Part shown: positions 11,901-24,390 of the stretch, one piece after another
Layout of the letters: each line of letters starts with the position of its first letter
Position numbering within the stretch: position 1 is the first letter of the stretch
DNA from: Botryosphaeria dothidea
Taxonomy: Eukaryota; Ascomycota; Dothideomycetes; Botryosphaeriales; Botryosphaeriaceae
Direction: 5' to 3'
Assembly (NCBI GenBank): GCA_011503125.2
Contig: WWBZ02000016.1
Location: 5,332,001 to 5,396,000 of the forward strand
DNA: 64,000 nucleotides
The notes under the pieces: model-generated
Databases searched by the model: none
What the model saw: only the letters and a program-made list of their open reading frames with translations
What the model was told of the DNA's origin: nothing
Position numbers and translations under genes: made by a program

Positions 11901-14221
11901 ATTTTTTACCTTTTACGTATAGGCCTAATCTACGAAGTTTTTCGAGAACTAATTAAACGTATTCGTAGTACTTCTCTTCTATTTCCGAGTAGATAAGAAT
12001 ATTATCTAGATAGACGATATACTAGCGGTCGAGATATTTACGTAGCGTATCGTTAACGAATTATTAGTAGATAGTAGATATATTTATAAGGCTAAAGAGT
12101 ATAATAAGATACTCGTATAGGCTATAGCGAGTCCTAAAGGCGGTTAAATATTCGGAGCCTTTCTTAATTCGGATAAGATTATAAGTACCGCGAAGGTCGA
12201 GTTAAGTAAAAATACGAGAGTCTTAAAGTTAACGGAGAGTCTCGTTAATTAAGAGAAGTAGATAACGGTTCTTTTTCGTAATACCGTTTAGTTCGCGATA
12301 ATCTATATAAAAACGAAGGCCGCTACTTAGTTTCTTAATAAAGAGAATAGAGAACGTAGAGAATAAGAATAAGAGCCGAATAAAACCTTTCTTAAGGTTC
12401 TTATTAAGATATTCGCGTAGAGCCTTAAGCTCTAAATCGGATATTAAGTAGAGAGAACCGAATAGGGGTTTCTTACCCTCTTCTAGTAAAATCTTATAAT
12501 TAATATATTAATATAGGGGAAGCTTATCGGTTTTTTTCTTAGTAAAGAAAGAAAGAAGATAGTAAAATCGAGCCGGGATTCGTAAGCGGAGGGTTTCGAG
12601 TTCTTATTCCGGGGTTTATTATTCCGTTTTTTTAAGGCTTTTAAGATATTCTTAGATTTCCTTAATTAATACGGTATAGATTCTAGTCTTATCTCGTTAG
12701 ATATAACGAGTAAGAGCGGCGTAGAATATCGTAGCGTAAGAAATTAAAGACGGGTTAGAAGGCGTAATCGTAGGTTATCGAGTAGGTAAGTAATTTACTT
12801 AGTAGAAAGAAGAAGCGAAGATAATAGTATTTCTTAACTAGAAAATCTATAGATCGTATCTTTCTAGCTAAGACTTTCTAAGAATAAGAGAATATTAACT
12901 AAGCTTAGTTACCTAAAAGATAAAAAATTTTTAGTATTAATTAATATCGAGTTAAAGGTCGGCTTTATAGATAATCTATCTAGCTATAGATCTATTAGCT
13001 AGCTTAAGAAATTTAGATTATATTTTTTAACGAGTAGAAAGTAAGTATTTCTTAATAAAAGTATTATCTATAAATAAGGACGAAGTACTAGAGTCTAGTA
13101 TAGACGAGGTTTCGATTATATTATTAACTACTAATTTAAGAATAAGAAGTAGGCGTTTTCCGAGATTAATAGCGCGTAGTATCGAGGTACGAGGTTTAGA
13201 AGATAAAAATAAAAGTATTCTAAGGTTCGAAGATAAAGAAGTAAGAATAGAGAATTAATTTAAAGTAGAAAGTAGTAAGAAGCTAGGTAGATACCGGGTA
13301 CTACTTAGTCTTTTACGTTTTTTAATACGTAGAGAACTAAAGCCGTAGAAGAAGTTATAGAAGTCGAGGTTTTAGAGAAGACGAGTAGACTTATTATTAG
13401 TAGCGAGATAGGCGGAGAGGATATAGTTATAGTTAAGTTAAGGTTTAGACTCTTTAAACTCTTTAGACTCTTTATCTTAGAATACTTACGTATTTAGTAA
13501 TTTAGATTACTATAGTAAGCGTAGAAATTATTAGCTCTTTAGTACGTTTTTCGAGTAGAGATATCTAGTTCTATAGATTTACTTTAGGAGATCGAGATTA
13601 GCGTAGAAGACGAGAATTAAGGGATAGCTAGTATAACGAGAGGAGTCGAGGTAGGAATACGAGTTACGGGTATCTTTTTCTTAATTATTCGAATATAGAG
13701 TTAGTTATCTAACGTAATATAGGTTTTAGCGAATTTTCTAAATTCTATTAGTATAGAACGTCTAATAAGAAGGTTCTTAAGATTCTCTTTAAGGCTAAGG
13801 CGGAAGTAGTAGATCTTAACTACGTTTTCTTTCTAATTAAGGGTCGTAATAAGCGAGAGGAACCGTAAGTAGTAAGCCGAGTAGGACTTATCTTATTTAA
13901 GTACGAGAAGAGATCGTTTAGCCGTTACGTAAGTATTAAAATTATTAAATACGGCCTTAAGAGCTTAGTAGAAGGCCTTATAATTATCGAAGTTTACGGA
14001 ATCGTTCGAAGTAGAGACGTAAGAGATAAACTAAGTATAAGCCGTATCGCGAAGATATAATCTAGCGTAGGTAATCTTAGCTATATTCGTTATAAAAGTA
14101 GATAGATCCGAGGTAAATTTAAGTTAAAGTTGCGTAGCGAAGTTTTAGAACCGAGTACGTTCTCCTTTAAAGAATTCTAAATCCGATATCTTAGAAATAC
14201 GGGGACGAGAGATTTCTAAAG
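8954..14221 (-). pseudogene. Gypsy-A1 gag-pol remnant
   Basis: RIP-degraded gag-pol read from right to left. Gag lies at about 13,300-14,221, protease around 12,900-13,150, RT around 11,900-12,500 with YLDN at 12,001-12,012, RNase H around 11,250-11,600, integrase around 9,300-11,100 (split by SINE3), and chromodomain around 9,050-9,200. Numerous TAA/TAG stops and no ATG starts. Collinearity with A4 (55,141-60,173) supports every domain. It could not make a product. Confidence 0.85.
9608..10219 (-). mobile_element. SINE3, tRNA-headed, 612 bp
   Basis: Third SINE copy, minus strand, bounded by the 15-bp duplication GAATAGAAGCTATAG (9,593-9,607 and 10,220-10,234) within the A1 integrase region. 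Same head, duplicated inner module and TAGA-repeat/TAAATTTA end as the other copies. Because the interrupted Gypsy-A sequence joins cleanly on both sides, this copy gives the element ends to the base. Confidence 0.88.
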
Positions 14222-14471
14222 TATTACGGTTTAAACCCTAAGGGTGCCTTAGATAGATTCTACGGCGAGACCTTAGATTAAGAGGACCCTAAAGCTTAAT
14301 AAAGCTTAATAAGAAAACCCTATAACTCGCTACTAATAAAAGAGACTCTAGAGAGATATATAAGTAGCGCTATCTTACTTAAACCTTTCTTTCTTTTCTC
14401 TTTAGCTTAGTCTTCTCGTAGATAGTAATACTACTATATTTCCGCGAGTGTACCGGATATAAGCTATTATA
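14222..14471 (+). repeat. LTR-B, 5' LTR of Gypsy-B copy B1
   Basis: A 250-bp LTR starting TATTACGGTTTAAACCC and ending GGATATAAGCTATTATA. With RIP reversed at the termini it would be TG...CA. The same 250-bp unit is present at 61,188-61,437 (plus), 31,773-32,022 (minus) and, partial, at 32,023-32,560. At 61,188 it directly follows a gypsy chromodomain ORF, which assigns the LTR to a Ty3/gypsy family. Confidence 0.88.
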
Positions 14472-14821
14472 TTAGACTAAGCTTATCCTCTTCCTCTATA
14501 CGCTATAGCTCCTACGTAAGTACTACGTTCTTATTCTTCTTTTCTCTATACGCTATAGCTTCTACGTAAGTACTACGTTCTTATCTCCTTCCTCTATACG
14601 CTAGAGCTCCTACGTAAGTACGGCTTCTCTCTATTAAAGTTACTAAGAAGTTTAGAATAGTAGCTAGGCTCGTTACTAATTAACTATACCTAGAAAATCG
14701 TTTAAGAAGGTATCCGTATAGGTACTTAAGAAGGTTCCCGAAGGAAGTCCTTTAATAAAACGACGGTATAGCGTTTAAGAAGGTACGAAGAAGTCCCTAA
14801 AAGAAGATCTAAAAGGAGATC
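14472..14821 (+). mobile_element. Gypsy-B copy B1 leader, with triplicated ~50-bp repeat
   Basis: Untranslated leader after the B1 5' LTR. A unit of about 50 bp containing TATACGCTATAGCTCC and ACGTAAGTACTACG occurs three times (starts near 14,493, 14,544 and 14,592). The same leader, inverted, lies next to the B2 LTR at about 31,440-31,772. At 14,822 the leader is broken by a copia LTR; the B2 leader instead continues into a gypsy gag, so the rest of B1 is displaced or lost. Confidence 0.75.
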
Positions 14822-15118
14822 TATAACGGTTTAGGTATTAATACTAATTAGATATACCTAAACTAATCTATACTAAGCGATAATACCTAACTACTACCTA
14901 ACGTACTCTAAGTACGATATTTCTACCCGATTACTACCTAATATCTACCTAATTACTACCTTAACTCTACCTAATTTATATCTAATAGTTATATATTTAA
15001 GCTACCGTAGTTACTACCTTTAGAAATTAAAGTCTTCTATATCTTCGTTTTCTCTCCCTAGGCACGTAAGGATATACTACGTATTTAGTAAGTTCCCGAG
15101 GGAACTATAATAGTTATA
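14822..15118 (+). repeat. Copia 5' LTR (297 bp)
   Basis: It begins TATAACGGTTTAGG and ends AATAGTTATA, a short terminal inverted repeat (TATAAC/GTTATA) that pre-RIP would be TGTAAC...GTTACA. It lies between the Gypsy-B leader and the copia gag. There is no second copy in the window to confirm the length, so the right end is inferred from the inverted terminus. Confidence 0.65.
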
Positions 15119-17805
15119 AGCCCGGATTACGCACTCTTTTACGTATACTTATTCTATACCTAGTATAGCCTCTTTTATCTTTATCTATTAGCCCCTCTTA
15201 GTACGGCTAGAAGCTTATTCCTAGCCTTAATAATAATATTATCTCGACCTTCTACGATAAGTTCCTTATTAACTAAGGCTATTTTAGCTAAGTCTTCGGA
15301 CTAGGATAATTAGCTATACCTAGTTAAGTCCCGCGCTAAGTCCCTAGAGATCTAGAATCTTATTAATCTAGATACTTAATCTAAACTAGTATAACCGGTT
15401 AAGCTAACCGTACCTATCTTTTAAGTTAATAATAACGGCAACCTTACTACGGATAAGAACGTCTTTACTATCTATAACGCTAAGTACCGTAACGATCTTT
15501 CTAACTATAATACCTATTAGAAAGTAATTATAGACCTAACTATCTATATTTAAGAGTTAACCTCGGTTAACCTTCTTATATATATTACGAATAAGCCTTC
15601 GTACCCGTAGGATCTACTTTAGATACTTAGGTAACGTTTAGTACTAACGGACGCTACTAGAACCCTAGAGCTTAAATAGTAATATTAGAACCTTCGGGTT
15701 ACTTCGAAAACCTAGTAAATCGAGTCTTAGATTTAATAATAGGAACGGCTCTATTCTAGAGCTAAGGCTTAGAACCTCGCGGAGGTTTAAGAGTCTAAGC
15801 CCGTACGAGACTTTCTCTTAGCTATTAAGCCTATTTTCTCTTATTTCGCTAACTTTTAGAAGCTATCTATACTTAATAATAATATAGAACTAGATTTCTA
15901 TATAATTACGGAGAAATTTCGGTAATATATACGCCTAAATAAGCTCGTTAATTCTAAGCTAATTAAGGGAAGCTACGTAGCCTTTATAGCTATACTTAGC
16001 GGAAGAGATTAGATAAAAAACTAGCGAAAACTACTATCTTAATACCTATACGGAAGGAAGAAATACTTTATAGACTATAGATATTTTAATCTAAAGATTA
16101 GACCTTCTAGCTAGAAGTCTAAAAAGAATACTTAAGAAAAAGTAGACGAATTTCTATAAAATTCGAAAAATAAGAAATAGATTTAATAAGCGCTTACTAA
16201 ATAGAAAGCTTATTAATAACGTTAATAACCTTAAATCTAAGTAAAGAAGAAGAATTAACTTAAGGATTTAGCTAAGAATTAAGACGTAGAAGTATTTATA
16301 GTAATCTATTAAGTCTATTTAGTAGGTACTCTAGCGATTAACTATAGCCTACGAAGCTCCTAAATACTCGATTCTAGTACTAATATCTATATTTATAATA
16401 ACCTTAATTACTTTACTAAAACGCGAAATATAGATTCTTAGAATAAGCTTCTTATAAGTAACTAGACTCTTTAGATAGAGTTCTTTAGTACCTATAAATT
16501 ACGCGTTTAAACCCCTACTAAGACGGATATTATAATCCTTCTAAATACGGCCTATATTCCGATCTTTCTTACTAATCTCGTATCTCTTAAGCTACTATTA
16601 GCTAAGAAGGTATATTAGAATACTTAGCGAATATGCCTAGTACGAAATAATTAAGACCTTTATCTTATTACGCCGAATAAGAGCTAATTCTTACTTTAAA
16701 ATAATACTACGGAGATACCTTAAGTATATACTAGTACTCGATCTTAACTAGCTATTAAACGAGCCTCTTCGGCTTAATAGTACTAGATTCTTACCTATAC
16801 TAGATCTAAGATAATTAACTAAATTCCTAAGACTCTCGATAGAGCTAAACTTATTTCTTAATCGGATCTAGCTCCGGTTACCTAAGAATACGAGACCTAT
16901 ACTCTATTAAAGGCTTATAGAATTATCTCGAAAAGGCCTAATTAGGAGGAACTAGATACTAAACCTTTTTAGAGAATTATATATAATTTAATAGAAGCTA
17001 GGTAGGCCTATAATTAGAATCGCTAGGTAATCTACCTCGCTTACTATAGTACTAGCTTTTAATTTACTTTTACGTACCCGAATAAATTAGATATACCTAG
17101 TATTATTAAATTTATTCTAAATCTAATATCTAAGCGATATAAGAATACCGTAGTCTTCTTTAGAACTAACGGAGAAAGAACTTTTAGTACTTAATTTTAG
17201 AAAGAGCTAAGATCTAGGAAAATTACGCTCGAAATTTTAGCCCCGTATATACTAGTATAAAACGGTTATTTAGAACGATTTAGAGGAATTCTTTAAGTTA
17301 AGGCTAGAGTAATAAGAATCGGCTCTAAGCTATCTTAATCTCTCTAGCTAGAAGTTATTAAAGCCGCGGGCTATATCTTTAATCGTATCTCTTAAGAACG
17401 TTTAGACTAGAAAACTTCTTTTAAAGTTATTATAGGTAATAAGCCTAAGGCTTCTTACCTACGGGTATACGGCTATAAAGCGTATCTTCTACGGCACCTA
17501 ATTCTCTATATATATAAACTTATTAAACGAGCCTATATTAGATATCTCGTTAGATACGATTCTATAAATATCTACCGTATTTAAATACTAAGCCTACGTA
17601 AGATTATTAGAATAAGAGATATTATCTTTAACGAGAACGAGTTCTATACGCTAGAAGACCTAGATTTATTATAAATCTTAGAAGAAGAATAAGAAGAATT
17701 TTTAGCTATCTTAATCCTACTACGTCTTCTATAACTAGAAGACCTACTAAAATTAGAAGCTTTAGAGCTCGAATTCTCTATAATTACTCTATAAGAGAAG
17801 GATAC
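15119..17805 (+). pseudogene. Copia gag-protease-integrase remnant
   Basis: RIP-degraded polyprotein of a Ty1/copia element; order gag, protease, integrase as in Pseudoviridae-type elements, unlike gypsy where RT precedes integrase. Landmarks are LLDSGTNIH (protease; the DSG catalytic triplet is visible), LLNTAYIPIFLTNLVSLK shortly after it, and the integrase C-terminal RAYIRYLVRYDS near 17,530. Many TAA/TAG stops. Truncated before reverse transcriptase. Confidence 0.8.
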
Positions 17806-18149
17806 TATAGATAGATAAATTTATTTCTTCCCGATATAGCTCTCTTACGGGTCTATACGGGGCTAGCTATCTATAATTATTTTATACGAGGAAGAAAATC
17901 TTTTCGCCTAGTAAAAACCCCTCCTCTCTCTCTAGGTATACTATTCTATACTAATTCTTATTTTTTCTTCTTACTAGTAGCGGCTACTATAGTAGCTCTA
18001 TATTTATCTACTAAACCTATCTCTTTAGTCCTTATTCTCGTAGTTATCCGGGTCCTAGTAATCCTAGTAGTCCTAGTTATTCTTCTAGTTTCTCTTTCTA
18101 GTTATCTTTCTATATTAGTTCTCTTACTAGACTAAATTACTTAAGTAGC

Positions 18150-21100
18150 CCTAAGCGTAAAAACTAGTCTATTACTACTTTAATTCTCTTCTTTATTAAG
18201 AGGAGGAAGTAGTAGTCCGTAGTCCCTACCCTTTAGAGTATTTATACTCTACTCTATTAGAAGTAGGGGTAGAAGAGAAGAATATACTTTAGGATTTATC
18301 TATACTAGCCGTATAGATAGGTAGGACTAGAATATTCTAGTATTTTACGCCTTAAGAGAAAGTCCTTTAGTCTAATATACTCTATACGTAGTAGAGTAGC
18401 GAGTATACTCTATAGCTTAGATAGTTCGCTATAGATTTATCTAATTTTTATATTCTACTATATACTTTAGGCTACTAGCTTATCTTATCTTCCTTAGCTA
18501 GTAAACTTTATCTATCTCTTCTTCTACTTATTTCTATATACTATACGTAGCTTCGTTCGCTTCGGGAGACTTTAGTAGGTAGAGAGGTAGTAGTTAAGGA
18601 GTAAGTTTATCTTTTTTCTAAGTAGAGTTCTTTTAGTAGGGCTAGCGGCGCCTCTAGTACTTAAAGTAGCCCGAGCTATCTATTTAATACTCTAGTAAGT
18701 TTTCTCTACTACTACCGCGACTAGGCTATTTCTAGCTCTAATAGCCTAGGCTAGTACTAGTTCGTCTAAGTATAGTAAGAGTAGAGAAATCTCTATCTTA
18801 TACTCTAAGGTTTATATACTAGTTAACTTATACGCCTCTAAGATAGTACGTAGGTACTAGTTTTAGATCTTCTTTAGTAGCTAGATAGCTATTTTCCTCT
18901 ACCCTAGGATTCTCTCTAGGATATACTATACCCTATAGCCGTAGGTAAGAACTAGCCTTACTACGGCCGTATAGATATAGCGGGCTTTAGTAAATAAGGC
19001 TTTCTAGGTAGACGCTACGAGTCTAGAGAGAGATATATACTATTTAATTATCTTAGCTCCTATTTCTCTAATATAGAGTCTTTATCTAAGCTTATTATCT
19101 ACGTAGATTCCTAGAATCTTTATCGTAGGCTCTAGGTATCTAGTAAATCTAGGAATACGGATATCTACTACTATATTAAATCTTCTTAGCTTTCTTATAA
19201 AGTAGATAAGATAGTATTTATCTAGCGAGAACGCTAACCCGTAGGTAGCTACCTAGTACTCGTAAACTTAGTATACTCCCTCTAGTATCCTATAGTTTTA
19301 TTCTATAGATCTACTAAAGGCTAGAATATTAGTATCGTCGACGAATCTAAGGGGAAAGATATTATCTCTACGTAGCTATATAAGTAGATTAGAGGTAAAG
19401 AATAGGTAGAGGATTAGGAATAGAAAGGATCCCTAAGAAATCCTAGTTAAGGTCTAGATTAGCGGGCTAGTAAAGTCCCTAAAAGATAGCTAAGTAGTCC
19501 GGTCCTATAGAAAGAAGTACGTAAATCTTTCTATCTATTCGGGGAGTCTCGCTATTCTTATATTATAGAGAAGTCTCTTATAGAATATATAATCGTATAC
19601 TTCTAAGATATCTAGGCTAAGAACTAAGACTACTAGCCTAGAATCTTACGCCTAGATAGTATAGATCTATTTTATAAGTAGGTCGAGAGCTACTACTACT
19701 AACCTATTTCTCCTAGCTTCTATCTATATATCGGGAAGTAGTTTATAGACTTTAGTCGCCTAGAAGATCTAATCTACTATAATTCTCTTAAGTAGCTTCT
19801 CTAGCGTATTAAGTAAAGTAATTAATCTAAATAACTTAGCTTTAGTATAGTTATCTCTCTATAGTTTTCTTAGAACTATAATAATAGAGCTTTTAAACTA
19901 TCTAAAGTAGTATCTAAGTACGAGGTATCTCTAGAAGAGTTTAGTAAGTAGTTTACTTAGTATCTAGGTATACTACTTTAGAAACCTATTAATAATCTTA
20001 TCTAGGCCTAGTATCTTATCTAGGGAAAGCTTCTTAATAGTATAGATAACCTACTCTTCGGCGAGATCTTAGGAGATCTCTATTAGTACTAGGTATATAT
20101 ATCTATCTAGGTCTAAGAGATCGGTAGCCCTAGAAGGTAGAAAGAACTAGTTAGTAAGAATTTCTACCTTAGACTAGTTATCGTAATATAGTTATTTATC
20201 TACTCTCTAGAGAGATAGAAACTAAGATAGAGCTAGAGGCTCTAGTACCCTTATTCTTATCTACTTTAAGAGCTTCTAGAGTATAGATAGGTCCGAAGTA
20301 ATCTTAGCTACTATTCTACGCTATACTTTTATTCTATCTCTTCTAATCTACCTCTTCTTACTATTAGTAATAGTTTAATATACTATCTAGTTCTCCTCTC
20401 TTTCTATAGCCGTCTACTTTCTTCTAGCTACTCTAGCCTAATATACTAGATTCGAATACTTCTTTATCTATTATATAGAGGCCTAGGGCGAGGGTCTTAC
20501 TACTAAAATAGTCTTCTAAATTATTCTTTAGATAGCCTTCTAGAGTAGTATAGTAAAGTAATCTAAGTCTACTTTAGTATTAAGAGGAGCTACTTTAAGG
20601 TATTCGAGCTTTAATTAGAGTATATTATTAGTTCTCTTCTAGTCTACTTTCTTCTACTAGAATCTTAGAAAGCGTAGTTCTACGGAAGTAGAAGAAAAAT
20701 TAAGTATAGTAAGGATAGGTAGGTAGTTAGAGGATAATTCGAGCTTCTAGCTAACTCTATAGCTAAGAATTCTCTTCTCTAGCTACCGTAATATAAAGAT
20801 AAAGTCTAGAGTACTCTCGCTGCTATTATCTCGTCTAGTAATAGTATCTCTTAGAAGGGCTAGGTTAAGATTAGCTATAATAGCTATCTTAATTAGATTA
20901 TCCGCTAGGATATAGTATATTAGAGAGGTTATATCTTCCTAAATAGAATAGTAGAGGTTAAAGTCTCCTAGGAGAATATACTTTCTTAGTTTTCTAAGAA
21001 CTTCCGGTAGAAGAGATAGAGTTTCTAGCGCTATACTAGTATAAGAGGCTAGCGGGGGATTATAGTAGTTATAGATATAAATTATATATATCCTAGTAAT

Positions 21101-21420
21101 AAGAAATAGTATAATAAGATCTAGTAAATAGACTATTACTTACTAGAAGTCGGGACTAATAGCCTTACTTATAAAGAAGTAGATTCTTACTACTTTCTTC
21201 TAGGAAAAAACTATATAGTAGGTAGAATATCTTACTATTATCTTAACCCTCGGATTTCTCTAAGGTTTCTAGATAGCTAGGATATAGTAGATCTTTAGGT
21301 CTACTTTCTTAAAGAGCGGAAGTATTACCCTATTCTTACTCTTATAGACGTTATACTATATAATAGAGAGAGAGCCTATATCTAATATTAACTTCCTTCT
21401 ATCTTTAAGTCCGGCTACGA
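18150..21420 (-). pseudogene. LINE L3 ORF2: endonuclease and reverse transcriptase
   Basis: Conceptual translation gives an apurinic/apyrimidinic-type endonuclease whose GDFN motif lies near 20,955-20,970, followed by a reverse transcriptase. The RT box at 19,334-19,345 reads FVDD, and DKITN- and SFRPITL-type LINE motifs are seen in the equivalent positions of L4. Target-primed reverse transcription would use both activities. Stops are TAG/TAA. No RNase H domain was recognised, but degradation makes absence hard to prove. Boundaries are approximate. Confidence 0.8.
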
Positions 21421-21429
21421 GGGGGCTAG

Positions 21430-22760
21430 TAGTATAGGCTATAAGGAGGAAGTTTCCGCGGGCTTCTCTAAGGCGTGTTATAAGCTATTAAGTCCGGTAA
21501 ACTTTATTTAGTTAGAAGGCGAGGGGCGGCTTAAGTCTCTTAGCCTGCCTAGTCCCCTCTTAACTAGCTCCTCCTCTCTAATCTTCTTTCTTAGTCTAAC
21601 GGTTAACTAGTTAGTTTAAGGCTATATTTTAGTTATTAGGGGTCCTTCCCGGTACCTTTCTAGTACTACTAAGCGGGCCTAGGCGGCCTTAGTATAGTAA
21701 GCTCTACGTGCTAAATAGAAGTTACTCTAGACTATATACCTTTAAGAGTAGTTTACGTACTATATACTTTCCTTAGGGTAGTTTCTAGTATTATATACCT
21801 TACTATACTATTCGTACTTTTCCTCCTTTTTATAATAGTTAGTAATATAATCGTAGGCCTAGTACTTAAAATACTAGGTTACTATAAAGACTACGTTATA
21901 GTACTACGCTATATAGATAGTAAAGTTAATAATAAGCCCCTTATTAATAATCTAGTTAGCGGTTTCGGGGTTTATAGTACTAAGGATAATAGCCGAGTAA
22001 GTTTTTCTCTCTAGGAGCTTCCTCTTTAGCTAGGCTAGCTTACTAATATATAGTCCTAGGTATAGAGATAGGTTCTACTTCTAGATAGTTTAGATGGCTT
22101 AGGGGTCTATAATGTCGATTTCTTCTCGAGGAACGTTATATACTAGTACTAAGTATAGCTGCTAGTTAGGCCTAACTTCTTTTCCTAGTTCTATAGTCTA
22201 TTCCTAGTCCTAGAGAAGGGCTATTCTAGTTACTTTATCCGATATAAAGATTCTAACGTCTCTACTAGAGAGCTTCTTAGTAGTAAATACTTTCTTACAC
22301 GCCTAGCTTTTTCCTGCCTAGATCTTTCTAATAATTACCTTATTTAAGAGCTTAGCTATTTCTTATCTATTTACTATCTCTAGGAAGTAGAGGGTAAGTT
22401 TAGTAGTAGCTGGGGGGGTAGGGGGCTTCGGGGCTACTTAGGCTATAATTTATACCTAGCTGCGAGTATTAGATATAGGTATAGAGGTAGCTTAGATATA
22501 GTTAACTATCTTTTAGACCTATTAGACCTCTTTAAGAATATTCTTAAGGCCTAGCTCCTTAGTAGTTATCTTTTAGTAGATAGTAATATAATCCTAGAAG
22601 ATTATCTTAGTAATATCGAGAAAATTTTTTACCTGGCTAGAGAGGACTAAAGGGAGGCTAGCGGATGTTTATAGGGCTTAGAGGAGGGTATCTACTGTTT
22701 TTAAGGCTCTCTTAACGTATTCTACGCTATACTAGGTGCTCTACGGTTTCTTAGGGGTAT
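21430..22760 (-). pseudogene. LINE L3 ORF1: nucleic-acid-binding protein
   Basis: Former ORF1 of a Tad-like LINE. In the corresponding stretch of L4 (23,890-24,050) a series of Cys/Tyr-spaced knuckles can be read (pattern C/Y-x2-C/Y-x4-H/Y-x4-C/Y), consistent with three CCHC zinc knuckles whose Cys codons became Tyr by RIP. The product would coat the LINE RNA. Broken by TAG/TAA codons; limits approximate. Confidence 0.68.
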
Positions 22761-22959
22761 ATTAGAGCTAGGTAGAGGTAGTTACTAGGAGAGGCTGTTC
22801 GCCTCTTTCTATATCCTCTATATTAACTACTTCGCGGCTATAGTTATCTTAAGTACTATTTTAGGACTCGCGAAGTCTAGAAGAGTTCCTAGGGCCCTCT
22901 CCCGGCGCCGTAGCTTAGGGTCGATTTTTTAGTATAGTTATATTTTATATAGAGAATAT

Positions 22960-24390
22960 AGGAAGAGGCGAATAGCCTCTCCTAGTAACTACTTCTATCT
23001 AATCTTAATATATCTCTAAGAAACCGTAGAGTATCTAGTATAGCGTAGAATACGTTAAGAGAGCCTTAAAAATAGTAGATACCCTCCTCTAAGTTCTATA
23101 AATATCTACTAGCCTCTCTTTAATTCTCTTTAGCTAAATAAAAAATTTTCTCGATATTACTAAGATAATCTTCTAGAATTATATTACTATCTACTAGAAG
23201 GTAACTACTAAAAAGCTAGGCCTTAAGAATATTCTTAAAGAGGTCTAATAGATCTAAAAAATAGTTAACCGTATCTAAGCTATCTCTATATCTATATCTA
23301 ATACTCGTAGCTAAATATAAATTATAGCCTAAGTAGCTCCGAAGCTCTCTATCTTTCTAGCTACTACTAAACTTACTCTCTACTTTCTAAAGATAGTAAA
23401 TAGATAAGAAATAGCTAAGCTCTTAAATAAGATAATTATTAGAAAGATCTAGGTAGAAAAAAGCTAGGCGTATAAAAAAGTACTTACTACTAAGAAGCTC
23501 CCTAGTAGAGACGTTAAAATCTTTATACTAGATAAAGTAACTAGAATAGCTCTTCTCTAGAACTAGAAATAGACTATAGAACTAGGAAAAGAAGTTAGAC
23601 CTAATTAGTAGCTATACTTAGTACTAGTATATAACGTCTCTTAAGAAGAAATCGATACTATAGATCTCTAAGCTATCTAAACTATCTAGAAGTAGAATCT
23701 ATCTCTATACTTAGAACTACGTATTAGTAAGCTAGCCTAGCTAAAGAGGAAGCTTTTAGAGGGAAAAACTTACTCGACTATTATTCTTAGTACTATAAAC
23801 TCCGAAACCGCTAACTAGATTATTAATAAGGAGCTTATTATTAACTTTACTATCTATATAGCGTAGTACTATAACGTAGCCTTTATAGTAACCTAGTATT
23901 TTAAGTACTAGGCCTACGGTTATATTACTAACTATTATAAAAAGAAGAAAAAGTACGGATAGTATAGTAAGATATATAATACTAGGAACTATCCTAAGGA
24001 AAGTATATAGTACGTAAACTACTCTTAAAGATATATAGTCTAAAGTAACTTCTATTTAGTACGTAGAGCCTACTATACTAAGGCCGCCTAAACTCGCCTA
24101 GTAGTACTAGAAAGATACTAGGAAGAACCTCTAATAACTAAAATATAGTCTTAAACTAACTAGTTAACCGTTAGACTAAGAAAGAGAATTAGAGAGAAGA
24201 AGCCGGTTAAGAGGGGACTAGATAGGCTAAGAGACTTAAGCCGCCTCCCGCCTCTTAACTAAATAAGGTTTACCGGACTTAATAGCTTATAATACGCCTT
24301 AGAGGAGCCCGCGGGAACTCTCTCCTTATAGTCTATACTACTAGCCCCCTCGTAGCCGGACCTAGAGATAGAAGAAAGTTAATATTAGAT
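22960..24390 (+). pseudogene. LINE L4 ORF1 remnant with zinc-knuckle relics
   Basis: ORF1 on the plus strand, broken by TAG/TAA. Between about 23,890 and 24,050 the translation shows a row of knuckle-spaced residues (YFKY...YGYITNYY, then YG-YSK, then YVNYS) in which Tyr takes the place of Cys or His throughout. This is the expected result of TGC/TGT to TAC/TAT and CAC/CAT to TAC/TAT. ORF1 of Tad-clade LINEs carries such knuckles. Confidence 0.68.

Larger units (their letters stand above)
8573..14221 (-). mobile_element. Gypsy-A copy A1, truncated at both ends
   Basis: Minus-strand chromodomain Ty3/gypsy element of the same family as A2-A4. The 3' LTR (about 8,575-8,953) lacks its outer ~20 bp. 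Then follow, leftmost first, the chromodomain, integrase, RNase H, RT, protease and gag remnants. A4 continues past the position reached at 14,221, but here a Gypsy-B LTR (14,222) cuts A1 off inside gag, so its 5' LTR is absent. SINE3 sits in the integrase region. The RT box at 12,001-12,012 reads YLDN in place of YLDD. Confidence 0.9.
14822..17805 (+). mobile_element. Ty1/copia element, 5' part, truncated after integrase
   Basis: The LTR is followed by gag, an aspartic protease (YRLLDSGTNIH-like segment near 16,340-16,390) and integrase. The integrase C-terminus (about 17,450-17,650) reads LRVYGYKAYLLRH and AYIRYLVRYDSINIYRI, typical of fungal copia. The element stops at 17,805, where the 3' tail of LINE L3 begins. 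No copia RT or RNase H appears elsewhere in the window, and the far side of the LINE pair is Gypsy-B, not copia. Confidence 0.83.
17806..22943 (-). mobile_element. LINE copy L3 (Tad-like), near full length
   Basis: Best reference copy of the LINE, about 5.1 kb, minus strand. The 3' end at 17,806 has a TAGATAGATAAATTTA tail; the 5' end near 22,943 ends in the T-rich block after CCCGGCGCCG. Reading on the minus strand: 5' UTR, ORF1 with zinc knuckles, ORF2 with endonuclease and RT, and a 3' UTR of about 350 bp. It keeps more TG and CA than other LINE copies (for example in 22,420-22,800) and an intact FVDD box, so it is the least RIP-mutated LINE here. The left flank is copia and the right flank is LINE L4, and no target duplication was found. 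Confidence 0.9.
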
